A DNA stretch of 39,612 bases from an uncultured Succiniclasticum sp. (GTDB lineage: Bacteria > Bacillota > Negativicutes > Acidaminococcales > Acidaminococcaceae). A program made the translations under genes and the position numbers. Positions 17,547 through 25,255 of the stretch are shown piece after piece. The stretch lies in NCBI GenBank assembly GCA_905235335.1, contig CAJOKZ010000005.1, forward strand, positions 1-39,612. The letters run 5' to 3'. Within the stretch, counting starts at the first letter, position 1. Each line of letters opens with the position of its first letter. Under the pieces are notes generated by a model that was given only the letters and a program-made list of their open reading frames with translations, was not told the origin of the DNA and searched no databases.

Positions 17547-17658
17547 GATCACACCTTCTTTTCTTTAATAAAAATTCGTGAAACGGGTTATACGGCGACG
17601 TTTTGCCGTACTTCCGCTGCCTGTATCCTTCAAAATGCAGGTTGTATCCTGTAAAATA

Positions 17659-18069
17659 TCATTCTTTGTTTTCCCGCCGGGCTCCCTGTTTTCCCTGCTC
17701 ACGCCGGGCCGCCCGTCTTTCCCTTGCCTCCCGGATACGCCGGGATTTGGAGCTTTCCCTGCGCTGGAAGTCAGACTCCGGCTTTGCCTGGGGTTCGATA
17801 TAGGTGCCGTGATTGCCGAACCGGTAATACAGGCAATAGCCAAGGATCAGCGCAATGGGCAGGAACCCGACCAGGTAACGCCATTTCCCGGCCAATATGA
17901 CCAGGAAGTTGTACCCCATCACCGAGACGGGAATCAAAAAGTAGCTCAGCATTTTGGCCGTCTGGGTGCCACGCCCGAAATAGCGATTGACCGCTACCCA
18001 GACGATCACGCCTACGGCAAAGCTGACAAGGGACATCATCAACAAAAACAGGAATATTTCGAAATTCAA
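17659..18069 (-). CDS. Small membrane protein with a basic tail, unknown function
   Basis: A 136-residue protein with three hydrophobic segments (about residues 5-27, 40-60 and 65-83). They are followed by a long arginine/lysine/glutamate-rich cytosolic tail (KSRRIREARERRAARREQG) that looks disordered or RNA/protein-binding. I recognise no family. It probably starts with TTG at 18069, eight bases after a GGGGG run, because no good ATG is available earlier and the internal ATGs lack ribosome sites. The 17-bp gap from the upstream DUF697-like gene argues that the two form an operon. Confidence 0.7.
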   Translation of the reverse strand: MNFEIFLFLLMMSLVSFAVGVIVWVAVNRYFGRGTQTAKMLSYFLIPVSVMGYNFLVILAGKWRYLVGFLPIALILGYCLYYRFGNHGTYIEPQAKPESDFQRRESSKSRRIREARERRAARREQGKQGARRENKE

Positions 18070-18086
18070 ATTACAGACCCCCGAAC

Positions 18087-18569
18087 CTATACGTCAAATT
18101 TTTTCTTTTCGTCACCCAACGGTTTATCTTTATCCGGATTATCCTTAAAGAGATCAATGTTTTCCTTCGCGTACTTCACAGCGTCATCATACACCTTTTT
18201 GAAGGCACTCATGTCCTTGGGTTTTCCCGCCTTGATCCATTCCATGACCACACGGCCCAGCCCGTAGGTCATGCCTACCGCCAGCGGGATCTGCAACGGG
18301 GCAAAGGGGATCAGGGTTGCCAGCTTGCCGCCCGCAAATACCGTCCCCATGGAACCCAGCAGGCTTACCGCCGCTTTTTCTGTGATCTTCTCTTCATAAA
18401 CCGAACCGATCTTCATGATCATGTAAATATCATTGGCCACGGTGGAAAGGGTTCCCAGTCCCGGCACCACCACGATAACGCCGGCCCGGGCCGCCGCCCA
18501 TTTGCACAGGGACAACGCTTCCTCTTCCCTGTCTTTGTCGTCAATAACAGTAATTTTTTCGTCTTCCAT
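18087..18569 (-). CDS. DUF697-like small membrane-associated protein
   Basis: A 160-residue protein. Residues about 20-112 resemble the DUF697 domain: a helix CKWAAARAGVIVVVPGLGT, then DIYMIMKIGSVYE, then a glycine-rich hydrophobic stretch (LLGSMGTVFAGGKLATLIPF...). In other bacteria this domain occurs fused to or beside small GTPases, but no GTPase is present here. The N-terminus is acidic and the C-terminus very charged. GGAGGGG lies just before the ATG. Probably co-transcribed with the next small membrane protein. The family assignment is by pattern only. Confidence 0.65.
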   Translation of the reverse strand: MEDEKITVIDDKDREEEALSLCKWAAARAGVIVVVPGLGTLSTVANDIYMIMKIGSVYEEKITEKAAVSLLGSMGTVFAGGKLATLIPFAPLQIPLAVGMTYGLGRVVMEWIKAGKPKDMSAFKKVYDDAVKYAKENIDLFKDNPDKDKPLGDEKKKFDV

Positions 18570-18692
18570 AGTTTCCCCTCCATTCTGAAACCATATCCGT
18601 CCGCGTTCTGAACAGCCTGGACCATTCTGCCGTATGTTTTAATTATATACTATGTCTGTATGTCTGGCAAGGAAGATCAGCCGGCGGCGCGG

Positions 18693-19097
18693 TCAGCAGT
18701 CCGGCTCATCCATCAGCGGCAGCGCTCCTCTTTTCAGCTTCGCCCTGTTTACTTCCATATATTTTGTATACAGCGCAGTCATCGGCACAATGACCGCCAA
18801 AAAATGTTTGTTTTCGTTCGCCTCCAGGAACGGATACAATTTCGCCAGGTGCTCTTTTGTATCTACAATTTCGATGATGAGGGGAAGGTTGTAGGATCCG
18901 CTGAAAAAGATCGGCATAGCACGCCCGTTCTGGCCGCGGATCTGGGTCCCGTACCCTTCATTCGCCCGGATCAAAGTGCCGCCGCCAAGACCGAGACGGC
19001 GCGCCTCTTTGAACAACGCTTTGTAAAACGGCTCATCGCCGCAAAGCACATCTTCCGCAGTGTAAATTTTTAATTCGTAGAGCTTGATAAACTTCAT
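18693..19097 (-). CDS. DUF190 family protein
   Basis: A 134-residue protein that matches the DUF190 pattern: KLYELKIYTAEDVLCGDEPFY at the start and ARRLGLGGGTLIRANEGYG in the middle, where family members have a conserved AGATVxRGxxGYG-like stretch. It ends with a strand-rich segment (PLIIEIVDTKEHL). Relatives fold like the PII signalling protein and are often encoded beside the fluoride exporter CrcB, but no crcB is in this window. The ATG at 19097 has AAGGGTTG upstream; the frame is open to 19142. A 110-base leader with alternative hairpins precedes it. Confidence 0.85.
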   Translation of the reverse strand: MKFIKLYELKIYTAEDVLCGDEPFYKALFKEARRLGLGGGTLIRANEGYGTQIRGQNGRAMPIFFSGSYNLPLIIEIVDTKEHLAKLYPFLEANENKHFLAVIVPMTALYTKYMEVNRAKLKRGALPLMDEPDC

Positions 19098-19158
19098 TTT
19101 CAACCCTTCTTTCTGCCCGTCTTCCAAAATTTTACAATACAACGGATCATATATGGCT

Positions 19159-19203
19159 AAAAAAACAACGACCGAAGGGTCAGCATGCGGTAATTTGCTA
19201 ACC
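19159..19203 (-). promoter_or_regulatory. Candidate regulatory leader RNA with alternative hairpins ahead of the DUF190 gene
   Basis: In the minus-strand transcript, GGTTAGC (19197-19203) can pair with GCTGACC (19178-19184). The 3' half of that stem can instead form a short GACC-CTTC-GGTC hairpin (19170-19181), followed by GTTG and seven Us, which resembles a terminator. The two structures exclude each other, as in attenuators and riboswitches. The sequence does not match the fluoride riboswitch motif. The terminator stem is only 4-5 bp, so this is tentative. Confidence 0.4.
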
Positions 19204-19214
19204 TTTTCGCTTTC

Positions 19215-19243
19215 ATTATATCATTTTACTCCGGCATATGTAA
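19215..19243 (-). promoter_or_regulatory. Promoter of the DUF190 gene
   Basis: A perfect minus-strand TATAAT with a weak -35 TTACAT 17 bases upstream. It places the start of transcription just before the alternative hairpins. Confidence 0.5.
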
Positions 19244-19252
19244 GTATTTTAT

Positions 19253-19281
19253 TTGCATAATGCGGTTCAATAGAGTAAAAT
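19253..19281 (+). promoter_or_regulatory. Promoter of the HAD-pentapeptide region
   Basis: Plus strand TTGCAT-17-TAAAAT, with the predicted start near 19288, inside an inverted repeat. Confidence 0.45.
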
Positions 19282-19282
19282 T

Positions 19283-19307
19283 AGTAAAGCGCCACAGGTG
19301 CTTTACT
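19283..19307 (+). repeat. Inverted repeat over the predicted transcription start
   Basis: AGTAAAGC and GCTTTACT form a perfect 8-bp inverted repeat with a 9-base spacer immediately after the -10 box. It could be an operator or a 5' hairpin. Confidence 0.5.
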
Positions 19308-19362
19308 GTTATAAAATCACAATTTATGCCGCTGACACGAAAGCGGCAGGACGGAGACCTCT

Positions 19363-20067
19363 ATGTTATATCTGGCCTGGGATATCGACGGCACCCTGTT
19401 ACTGACAAACCGTGCCGGCTATGACGCGCTGGTGGAAGCTGTCAGTGATTACTTTTTCATGAAAGAGCCTTACCAATTCAGGCATTCGCTGGCCGGCTGG
19501 ACCGATTCCGCCATCATCAAGGAAATCGTGACGGATGTCAAGGGGCGCTGCACCAGCGGCTGGGCCGCAGGCCTGATCCTGAAATACGAAATGTATCTGA
19601 AGCGCAACCTGCAGATGCATAAGGGATGGCTGATGCCCAATGTGGAAAAGACCCTGCAGTACCTGCAGGACAATGCCCCGGATATCACGAACCTCCTTCT
19701 GACCGGGAATACTTCCATGGGCGCCAGATACAAAGTTACGGAATACGGCATCGCCCCGTATTTCGACTTCCGCCACAGCGCCTACGGGGATCTGGCGGAG
19801 GAACGGGATGAGCTGGCCCGGATCCTTTACACCCGGCTTTTGACAGACGGGCTGATAAAGCAGGACGAAACCGATACGATCATCGTCATCGGCGACACCC
19901 CTAACGACGCAAAATGCGCCGCTGCCATCGGCGCCCGCTGCATCATCGTCCTTGCGGGCAGCGAGTACAGGCCGGAAGATTTCGCAGCCTGCCCGCCCTG
20001 GAAACTGTGGAAGCAGCTCCCGGACGATCCGGCGGACTTTGTGCGGGAATTGGCCGCGCCATGTTAA
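19363..20067 (+). CDS. HAD-superfamily phosphatase
   Basis: A 234-residue cytosolic hydrolase that removes phosphate from a small metabolite; substrate unknown. HAD motif I is D7-I-D9-G-T, with the aspartyl nucleophile at residue 7. Motif II is LTGNT (113-117) and motif IV is GDTPND (177-182). The helical insertion between motifs I and II is a type C1 cap, as in phosphoglycolate phosphatase relatives. GGACGGAG precedes the ATG. The leader carries an inverted repeat near the start of transcription and a second GCCGC/GCGGC hairpin near the ribosome site. The next gene follows in the same direction after 55 bases. Confidence 0.88.
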   Translation: MLYLAWDIDGTLLLTNRAGYDALVEAVSDYFFMKEPYQFRHSLAGWTDSAIIKEIVTDVKGRCTSGWAAGLILKYEMYLKRNLQMHKGWLMPNVEKTLQYLQDNAPDITNLLLTGNTSMGARYKVTEYGIAPYFDFRHSAYGDLAEERDELARILYTRLLTDGLIKQDETDTIIVIGDTPNDAKCAAAIGARCIIVLAGSEYRPEDFAACPPWKLWKQLPDDPADFVRELAAPC

Positions 20068-20122
20068 CAAACTTTTTTGAAAACGGTCATGAAACCGTTT
20101 GATACAAAACGGGAGGATATAT

Positions 20123-20893
20123 ATGAAATCAAAATTCCTTTCCGCGACGGTTCTCTTTACGATGCTTCTGGCAGTGTCATCTGTACCGGCCGCCGGCGCC
20201 TACAATACCGGCGATGTTTCTGCCGTCGCAGGCGGAAGCAGCCGGCCCGGCGCTGATTTGCAGGGCGCGGACCTGAGCGGCGCCGACCTGACCGGGCTGG
20301 ACCTTTCAGACGCCAACCTGACCGGTGCCAACCTGACCGGCGCCAGGCTGGAACGGACCAATCTCAACAGGGCAAGCCTGAAGGACTGCAAGCTGAAACG
20401 GGCCGTATTTTCCGAAGCGCAGCTGGAAGACGCCGATCTGCGGAATACGGATGCGCCATATTCCTACTTCGGACATGCCAAACTGAAAAACGCCGACCTG
20501 TCCGGGGGCAATTTTTTCCGTGCCGACTTTCGCGCCGCGGACCTGACGGAAAGCACGGCGTATACCGCTGTATTTCAGGAAGCTACCTTTGATAAGGCGG
20601 ACCTGAGTAAGGGGGATTTCAGCTTTTCCAATTTCTCCTACGCCTGGCTGTTCCATACCAACCTGTCCGACAGCATCCTGTCCGGCGCAAACCTTTATGA
20701 GGTCAACGCCGCAGGGCTGAAGGCGCAGCGAACCAATTTCACCGGGGCCAAAATGGGAAAAGCGCGCCTTTCCGACGGCGATTTTACCGAAGCGGTCTTT
20801 GAAAACGCGGTGCTGGACAACGCTGTCCTGAAAAACGCTGTCTTAAAAGACGTGGTCTGGGGAACGGCATTTAAAGAAAAAACTGTTTTTTAA
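20123..20893 (+). CDS. Exported pentapeptide-repeat protein
   Basis: A 256-residue protein. Residues 1-26 form a Sec signal peptide ending in a VPAAGA cleavage region. The rest is almost entirely A(D/N)LxX pentapeptide repeats (for example ADLSGADLTGLDLSDANL), with a break around FGHAKLKNADLSGGN and an aromatic-rich stretch FSFSNFSYAWLF. Such repeats fold as a right-handed quadrilateral beta helix. Cytosolic members include gyrase-protecting proteins, but export makes that role unlikely here; a structural or surface role is possible. GGGAGG stands before the ATG at 20123. It lies between the HAD gene and another exported-protein gene. Confidence 0.85.
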   Translation: MKSKFLSATVLFTMLLAVSSVPAAGAYNTGDVSAVAGGSSRPGADLQGADLSGADLTGLDLSDANLTGANLTGARLERTNLNRASLKDCKLKRAVFSEAQLEDADLRNTDAPYSYFGHAKLKNADLSGGNFFRADFRAADLTESTAYTAVFQEATFDKADLSKGDFSFSNFSYAWLFHTNLSDSILSGANLYEVNAAGLKAQRTNFTGAKMGKARLSDGDFTEAVFENAVLDNAVLKNAVLKDVVWGTAFKEKTVF

Positions 20894-21003
20894 TAAAAGT
20901 AAGCGGCAGATCAAGCAAGCCGCAGAAACTCATGCAGCCATGACCGTCAGACCGGTACACTGCCGTAAATACACATTTTTATAAAAGGGGGTAAGAGAAC
21001 AAC

Positions 21004-21828
21004 ATGAAAAAATTACTTTCGTTCATTCTGGCAACCATCCTTGCATTAGCATTCACCCTCACCGCAGCAGCCAATCCTAACGGCGGCGTGCCCAGGTCTC
21101 TCACCTTTCCTACGGGTATGACGCCTGCCGAAACGCTGCAATATTTCCACCATAAAATTACCGACGGTGAGCCGGGATTGGCCTGGGATATCCTTACCGA
21201 AGACTATAAAAATGCATTCAGAAGCTACGGCGATTTTGAGCAGGGTTACCGGACAACCATCTCCAGCCGTCCCGGTAATATCCGGCAGCAGCAGCGGGAT
21301 GCCGACACGATGGAAGTTTTTTACCTGCTAAAAGCGGAAGACTGGGAGAACGACAGGCAGATTGTGGTGCAAACCTTTGAGTGTTCCACCGTCATGAAAC
21401 GGGTAAACGGCAGCTGGATGCTGGACAGCGGAACAGGCAAACAGCTTAGCCGCCAGGTGCTGGGTTCCCGGGAAACCGCCCGGACAATTCTGGCGGATTA
21501 CCATGAATGCATCACCAACAAAGAAATGAAACGGGCCTGGAGTTTTTTGAGCGACAACTATAAAAAAGCGTTCGGCAGTTTCCCCGCTTTCTGCGACGGC
21601 TTCACCACCACGGTCAGCAGCGTGATCAGCGATGCGGTGAACGTGGCCGACGCGCCTGATGAGACTGCCATCGAGTACACCCTGACCGCAAAAGATTCCA
21701 CCCCGGAAACCAATATCGTGCAGATTTTCCAAGGCATTGCGCAACTGACAGTCGTGCCGGGCCGGGGCTGGGTCATCACATCGGCCGAAAACAAACTGAA
21801 AAGCCGTTACTTCCCGCCGAAGTGGTGA
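21004..21828 (+). CDS. Exported protein with two tandem copies of an NTF2-like domain
   Basis: A 274-residue protein with a signal peptide MKKLLSFILATILALAFTL and cleavage near residue 23 (TAAA). The mature part is an internal duplication. The first copy has ETLQYFHHKITDGEPGLAW and DYKNAFRSYGDF, followed by YRTTISS. The second has TILADYHECITNKEMKRAW and NYKKAFGSFPAF, followed by FTTTVSS. The pattern suggests the cone-shaped NTF2-like or DUF4878-type fold often found in extracytoplasmic proteins. No catalytic residues are evident. AAAGGGGG precedes the ATG. A good terminator follows at 21936-21972. Confidence 0.75.
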   Translation: MKKLLSFILATILALAFTLTAAANPNGGVPRSLTFPTGMTPAETLQYFHHKITDGEPGLAWDILTEDYKNAFRSYGDFEQGYRTTISSRPGNIRQQQRDADTMEVFYLLKAEDWENDRQIVVQTFECSTVMKRVNGSWMLDSGTGKQLSRQVLGSRETARTILADYHECITNKEMKRAWSFLSDNYKKAFGSFPAFCDGFTTTVSSVISDAVNVADAPDETAIEYTLTAKDSTPETNIVQIFQGIAQLTVVPGRGWVITSAENKLKSRYFPPKW

Positions 21829-21935
21829 CGGAAAGCCGTTGCATTTTTCATTCCCGGCAGGCGGAGAGCTGCCCGATACATGTATCGGAAACGGCTTGCG
21901 AAAACCGTACCATATTCACGTACAGCACATAAACG

Positions 21936-21972
21936 AAAGACGGACGTTGACCGCAACGCCCGTCTTTTTTTC
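21936..21972 (+). terminator. Terminator after the duplicated-domain gene
   Basis: An AAAGACGG...CCGTCTTT stem with inner CGTT/AACG pairing is followed by a long T run on the plus strand. The reverse orientation has a weaker T run and may help end lgt transcripts. Confidence 0.9.
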
Positions 21973-22093
21973 TGTTTTAATATCCGGAGGAACCGCTGAG
22001 GCATTTACCCTCACGTCTGGCCGTGTTTTTGGCGGATAACTTCGTTACCGTCGGCAGACGCGGTTCCGGGGGAACGGTTACATCATATGGCCG

Positions 22094-22975
22094 CTACCTT
22101 TTCTTTGCATTCTTGCCCTGTTTATGCATTTCCTTCCCTGTATCATTTCCTGCCGCGCCGCCGGTCTGTTCCGTTGCACTGCCCGGCAGCATCACACGGG
22201 CCGGATCAAGTTTGGCAAGATACCCGAAGTACAGGAAGAAACCGAGACACACCAGCATGAAACCGGCGCTGGTCGCCTGGGCGCTGGTAAGGCCCAGGAG
22301 CCAGGGTTCCGCATAATCGCCCCGCAAAAATTCCAGACAGAAACGCTCCAGCGAATACAGGAAACCATACAGGCAAAGCGCCTGCCCCCTGGCATGGGGA
22401 AAAGCGCGAAATACCAGCAGCAGCGCAAAGATCACCACGTCCAGCTGGCCTTCCCACACTTCCGCCGGCCATAACGGCTGGGTCCCGTACGTAGCCCGGG
22501 CCAGCGTCCCTTCCGGATAGATTATGCCAAAGTCGCCGCCGGTAGGAGCGCCAAACGCGTCGCCGTTCAACAGGTTGGCCATACGTCCCACGGCCTGCCC
22601 CAGGATCATGGCCGGGCAGACGATATCCGCCAGCGCCAGCCAGTCGATCTTATGCAGCTTACAATAGATAATGCCTGTGAGCAGTCCGCCCAGCATGCCG
22701 CCCTGCACCGCCATGCCGCCCTGCCACACAAAGGGAATCTCCAGCAGGTGATCCTGATAATAGCTCCAGTCAAAGAAAAAAACATCCCACAGGCGGGCGC
22801 CGATCAGTCCGGCAAAGCCGCCGTAAATGCCGATGTCCGGCACGTGCTCATGCCAGCGTCCGTCCTGCCGCGCCAGAAAATACGCCGTGCCGGTGGCCAG
22901 GAAGATCGCCAGGGTGAGCATCAGCCCGTACATGCGTATGGGGAAGCCGCCTATATGGAATAAATACTGATGCAT
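22094..22975 (-). CDS. lgt: Prolipoprotein diacylglyceryl transferase
   Basis: Inner-membrane enzyme that adds diacylglycerol from phosphatidylglycerol to the lipobox cysteine of prelipoproteins. Here it could process the ABC substrate-binding lipoprotein encoded at 26062-26841. At 293 residues it has about seven hydrophobic segments. The Lgt signature appears as GQAVGRMANLLNGDAFG (residues 126-142), with Arg131 and Asn138 kept but a GRMANLLNGD pattern instead of the usual GRxGNFxNxE. WQGGMAVQGG stands in the loop where many homologues have a histidine. A hydrophilic 30-residue C-terminal extension (from LPGSATEQTGG) is unusual. GGAG lies eight bases before the ATG. Confidence 0.93.
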   Translation of the reverse strand: MHQYLFHIGGFPIRMYGLMLTLAIFLATGTAYFLARQDGRWHEHVPDIGIYGGFAGLIGARLWDVFFFDWSYYQDHLLEIPFVWQGGMAVQGGMLGGLLTGIIYCKLHKIDWLALADIVCPAMILGQAVGRMANLLNGDAFGAPTGGDFGIIYPEGTLARATYGTQPLWPAEVWEGQLDVVIFALLLVFRAFPHARGQALCLYGFLYSLERFCLEFLRGDYAEPWLLGLTSAQATSAGFMLVCLGFFLYFGYLAKLDPARVMLPGSATEQTGGAAGNDTGKEMHKQGKNAKKR

Positions 22976-23155
22976 AGTATTGTCTCCGTTCAGATTCTTT
23001 TCTACCTAATATTTATCATACTAATCATATCATACCACAAACCGCACGAACAAATCCATCTTCTTTGCTGCATGCCAAAAAAACATGCTGCGGCACTGGC
23101 TGCCGTATGCTGCCGGCAGCGTGACAACGATATTTTTACAAATGCAAAAAAACTA

Positions 23156-23184
23156 TTGACTTTTTTCGACGATTGCGCTATCAT
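23156..23184 (+). promoter_or_regulatory. Promoter of tRNA-Gln (CTG)
   Basis: TTGACT-17-TATCAT, 14 bases before the tRNA. Confidence 0.8.
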
Positions 23185-23198
23185 ATGAAAGTACTCAC

Positions 23199-23272
23199 TC
23201 CGGGATGGTGTAATGGTAGCACAGGAGATTCTGGATCTTCTTGTCTGGGTTCGAGCCCTAGTCCCGGAGCCA
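23199..23272 (+). tRNA. trnQ-CTG: tRNA-Gln (CTG anticodon)
   Basis: A 74-base cloverleaf, acceptor TCCGGGA/TCCCGGA, anticodon loop TTCTGGA and T arm GGTTCGAGCCC. CCA is encoded. This is the second Gln isoacceptor in the window. Confidence 0.96.
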
Positions 23273-23314
23273 TTTTATTATCCGGGAATTTTGTAATTTT
23301 TTTGTTTCCGGGCT

Positions 23315-23342
23315 TTGCACTTCCCCTAAAATTGTGTATAAT
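23315..23342 (+). promoter_or_regulatory. Promoter of tRNA-Glu
   Basis: TTGCAC with a perfect TATAAT after 16 bases, 16 bases before the tRNA. Confidence 0.65.
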
Positions 23343-23358
23343 GTTTATGTAGCAAAAC

Positions 23359-23433
23359 GGCGCCATGGTCAAGAGGTCAAGACGTCGCCCTCTCAAGGCG
23401 AAATCATGGGTTCAATTCCCATTGGCGCTGCCA
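23359..23433 (+). tRNA. trnE-CTC: tRNA-Glu (CTC anticodon)
   Basis: A 75-base cloverleaf, acceptor GGCGCCA/TGGCGCT (with a G-U closing pair), anticodon loop CTCTCAA and encoded CCA. Confidence 0.95.
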
Positions 23434-23442
23434 AATAAAAAC

Positions 23443-23477
23443 AACTCCGGTATCCGCAGGGATATCGGAGTTTTTTA
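23443..23477 (+). terminator. Terminator after tRNA-Glu
   Basis: An AACTCCGGTATCC/GGGATATCGGAGTT imperfect stem is followed by TTTTTTATT. Confidence 0.9.
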
Positions 23478-23525
23478 TTGGGCAAAATTAGACCGCCGGA
23501 GGCTTGCCTGCCATAACGGGATCCG

Positions 23526-24344
23526 TTATTTTTGTTCTGCCAGGCTCTCATTCATGCTGCCGCTGCGGAAGCCGGCCAGGTCCACCGTCACATAGCGGAA
23601 CCCCAGCGCGTTGAACTTTTCCAGGATCTTTTTCCTGGCGTTCGCCTGCGCCAGCAGCGTGATCTGGAAAGGCTCGACCTCGATGCGCGCCAGGGTGCCG
23701 TAGCTACGCACCCGGATCTTGGAAAACCCCATCTGCTCAAGAATCGTTTCCGCCTTCTCCACCCTCGCCAGTTTTTCCGGCGTGATCGGTTCGCCGTACT
23801 GGATACGGGATGCAAGACATGCGTAGGAAGACTTGGAAGCGGTAAACAATCCCATATCCCTGCTCAGATTCCGGATATCCTCTTTCGTGAATCCCGCTTC
23901 CTGCAGGGGGCTGCGTACGCCCAGCTCAGCCAGGGCCTTAGTTCCCGGACGGTAATCCTTGCTATCGTCGACATTGCTTCCGTCCACCACATTGGTGAAC
24001 CCTTCCGTTTCCGCAAAGTCCTTTATTCTGCTGAAAATAGCCTTTTTACAGTGGTAGCAGCGGTCCGGCCCGTTGGCGACAAACCCGGGAATTCCCATCT
24101 GGTCTACTTCGATATGCCGGTGCTTTACGCCCAGACGCTGGGCAATCCGCGCGGCGTCATCCATTTCATGCTGCGCGAAGCTGACGGACGTCACCGTCAC
24201 CGCCAGCAGCCTGATATGGTACATGCGTGCCGCAACCGCCAGCAGCAGCGCGGAATCCACCCCTCCGCTGAAAGCCACGGCCACGTTTTCCATTTCGTTT
24301 AAAATCTGCTCCAGTTTTTTTCGTTTGTTTTCCAACGTGTCCAT
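23526..24344 (-). CDS. larE: LarE-type sulfur transferase (nickel-pincer cofactor synthesis)
   Basis: ATP-dependent enzyme of the PP-loop family that sulfurates the pyridinium precursor of the nickel-pincer cofactor used by lactate racemase and relatives. The 272-residue length is usual. The PP-loop is AFSGGVDSALL (residues 24-34), and DGSNVDD and YRPGTKALAELGVRSPL are family landmarks. Cys176 in SSYACLASRIQYG corresponds to the sacrificial cysteine of the well-studied Lactobacillus enzyme. This protein also has Cys96 and Cys99 (DRCYHCK), a three-cysteine set like that of iron-sulfur-containing LarE. No larA, larB or larC lies in the window. AGGAGGG lies before the ATG, and the ABC ATPase gene ends 20 bases upstream. 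Confidence 0.92.
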   Translation of the reverse strand: MDTLENKRKKLEQILNEMENVAVAFSGGVDSALLLAVAARMYHIRLLAVTVTSVSFAQHEMDDAARIAQRLGVKHRHIEVDQMGIPGFVANGPDRCYHCKKAIFSRIKDFAETEGFTNVVDGSNVDDSKDYRPGTKALAELGVRSPLQEAGFTKEDIRNLSRDMGLFTASKSSYACLASRIQYGEPITPEKLARVEKAETILEQMGFSKIRVRSYGTLARIEVEPFQITLLAQANARKKILEKFNALGFRYVTVDLAGFRSGSMNESLAEQK

Positions 24345-24364
24345 AACGAACCCTCCTGGAAATT

Positions 24365-25126
24365 TTATCGCATAAGCAAAATGCTTCTCAGGAAGCTTTG
24401 CAGCCTTTCATTTTTCGGATGCTCGAAAATCTCTGTCGGTGTTCCCTGTTCCTGAATATATCCGTCTGCCATAAACAGGACCTTGGTCGCCACTTCCCGG
24501 GCGAATCCCATCTCATGGGTCACCACCACCATGGTCATGCGGTCTTCCGCCAGGTTCCGCATGGTTCTCAACACTTCCCCCGTCAGTTCCGGATCCAGGG
24601 ACGAGGTCGGTTCATCGAACAGCATGATGTCCGGCTTCATACAAAGGGCGCGGGCAATAGCAACCCGTTGCTGCTGGCCGCCGGAAAGCCGCAGCGGATA
24701 CTGGTCCCGTTTGTCCAGAAGGCCTACCTTCTGCAGCAGCGCCTCCGCCTCTGCCTGTACTTTCACCGGGTTCCGCATCTGCACATGCACCGGGGATTCC
24801 ATCAGGTTTTCCAGCACGGTCATATGGGGAAACAGGTTGAACTGCTGGAACACCATTCCCATCCTGCAGGCGATTTTGGAGGAGTTCCTCGAGTAATTCA
24901 CGTTGCCTTTCCCATCAGTACTCACCAGGGTCTCCCCGTCGATCACAATCGTTCCCCGGTTGATGGTCTCCAGCTTATTGAGACAGCGAAGGAAGGTACT
25001 CTTCCCGCCGCCGGAAGGACCGATGATGGCAACCACTTCGCCTTCCTCTACATTCATGTTGATGCCCTTCAGTACTTCCAGGTCACCATAATTTTTGCAA
25101 ATATCTTTTGCTTCTATCTTGCGCAT
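24365..25126 (-). CDS. Polar amino acid ABC transporter, ATP-binding protein
   Basis: A 253-residue cytosolic ATPase of the GlnQ/HisP type that powers import by the permease and binding protein encoded just upstream. Walker A is GPSGGGKST, the signature LSGGQQQR and Walker [11 protein letters not shown], followed by the D-loop SSLDPEL and switch [10 protein letters not shown]. The ATG at 25126 is preferred because GACGGAG lies six bases before it; the frame is open to 25141. It is third in the order binding protein, permease, ATPase. Confidence 0.95.
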   Translation of the reverse strand: MRKIEAKDICKNYGDLEVLKGINMNVEEGEVVAIIGPSGGGKSTFLRCLNKLETINRGTIVIDGETLVSTDGKGNVNYSRNSSKIACRMGMVFQQFNLFPHMTVLENLMESPVHVQMRNPVKVQAEAEALLQKVGLLDKRDQYPLRLSGGQQQRVAIARALCMKPDIMLFDEPTSSLDPELTGEVLRTMRNLAEDRMTMVVVTHEMGFAREVATKVLFMADGYIQEQGTPTEIFEHPKNERLQSFLRSILLMR

Positions 25127-25255
25127 AATCCGCTCCGTCAATGCTCTGTTCCAATTTCCAAATCTGTGAAAACAACCAGGCCGCCCGGCTGCCGCACGGA
25201 TTTTTGCAACGGGTCTCCCTGCAAACCGCCGGCCGCGGCGACACGAAATATCCTG

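Noticed and set aside
19098-19262. Fluoride riboswitch ahead of the DUF190 gene
   Set aside because: Expected from the family's usual neighbours, but the conserved fluoride-motif sequence is not present on the minus strand.
20081-20100. Hairpin AAACGGT/ACCGTTT between the HAD and pentapeptide genes as a terminator
   Set aside because: No T run follows on the plus strand; it probably does not end transcription.
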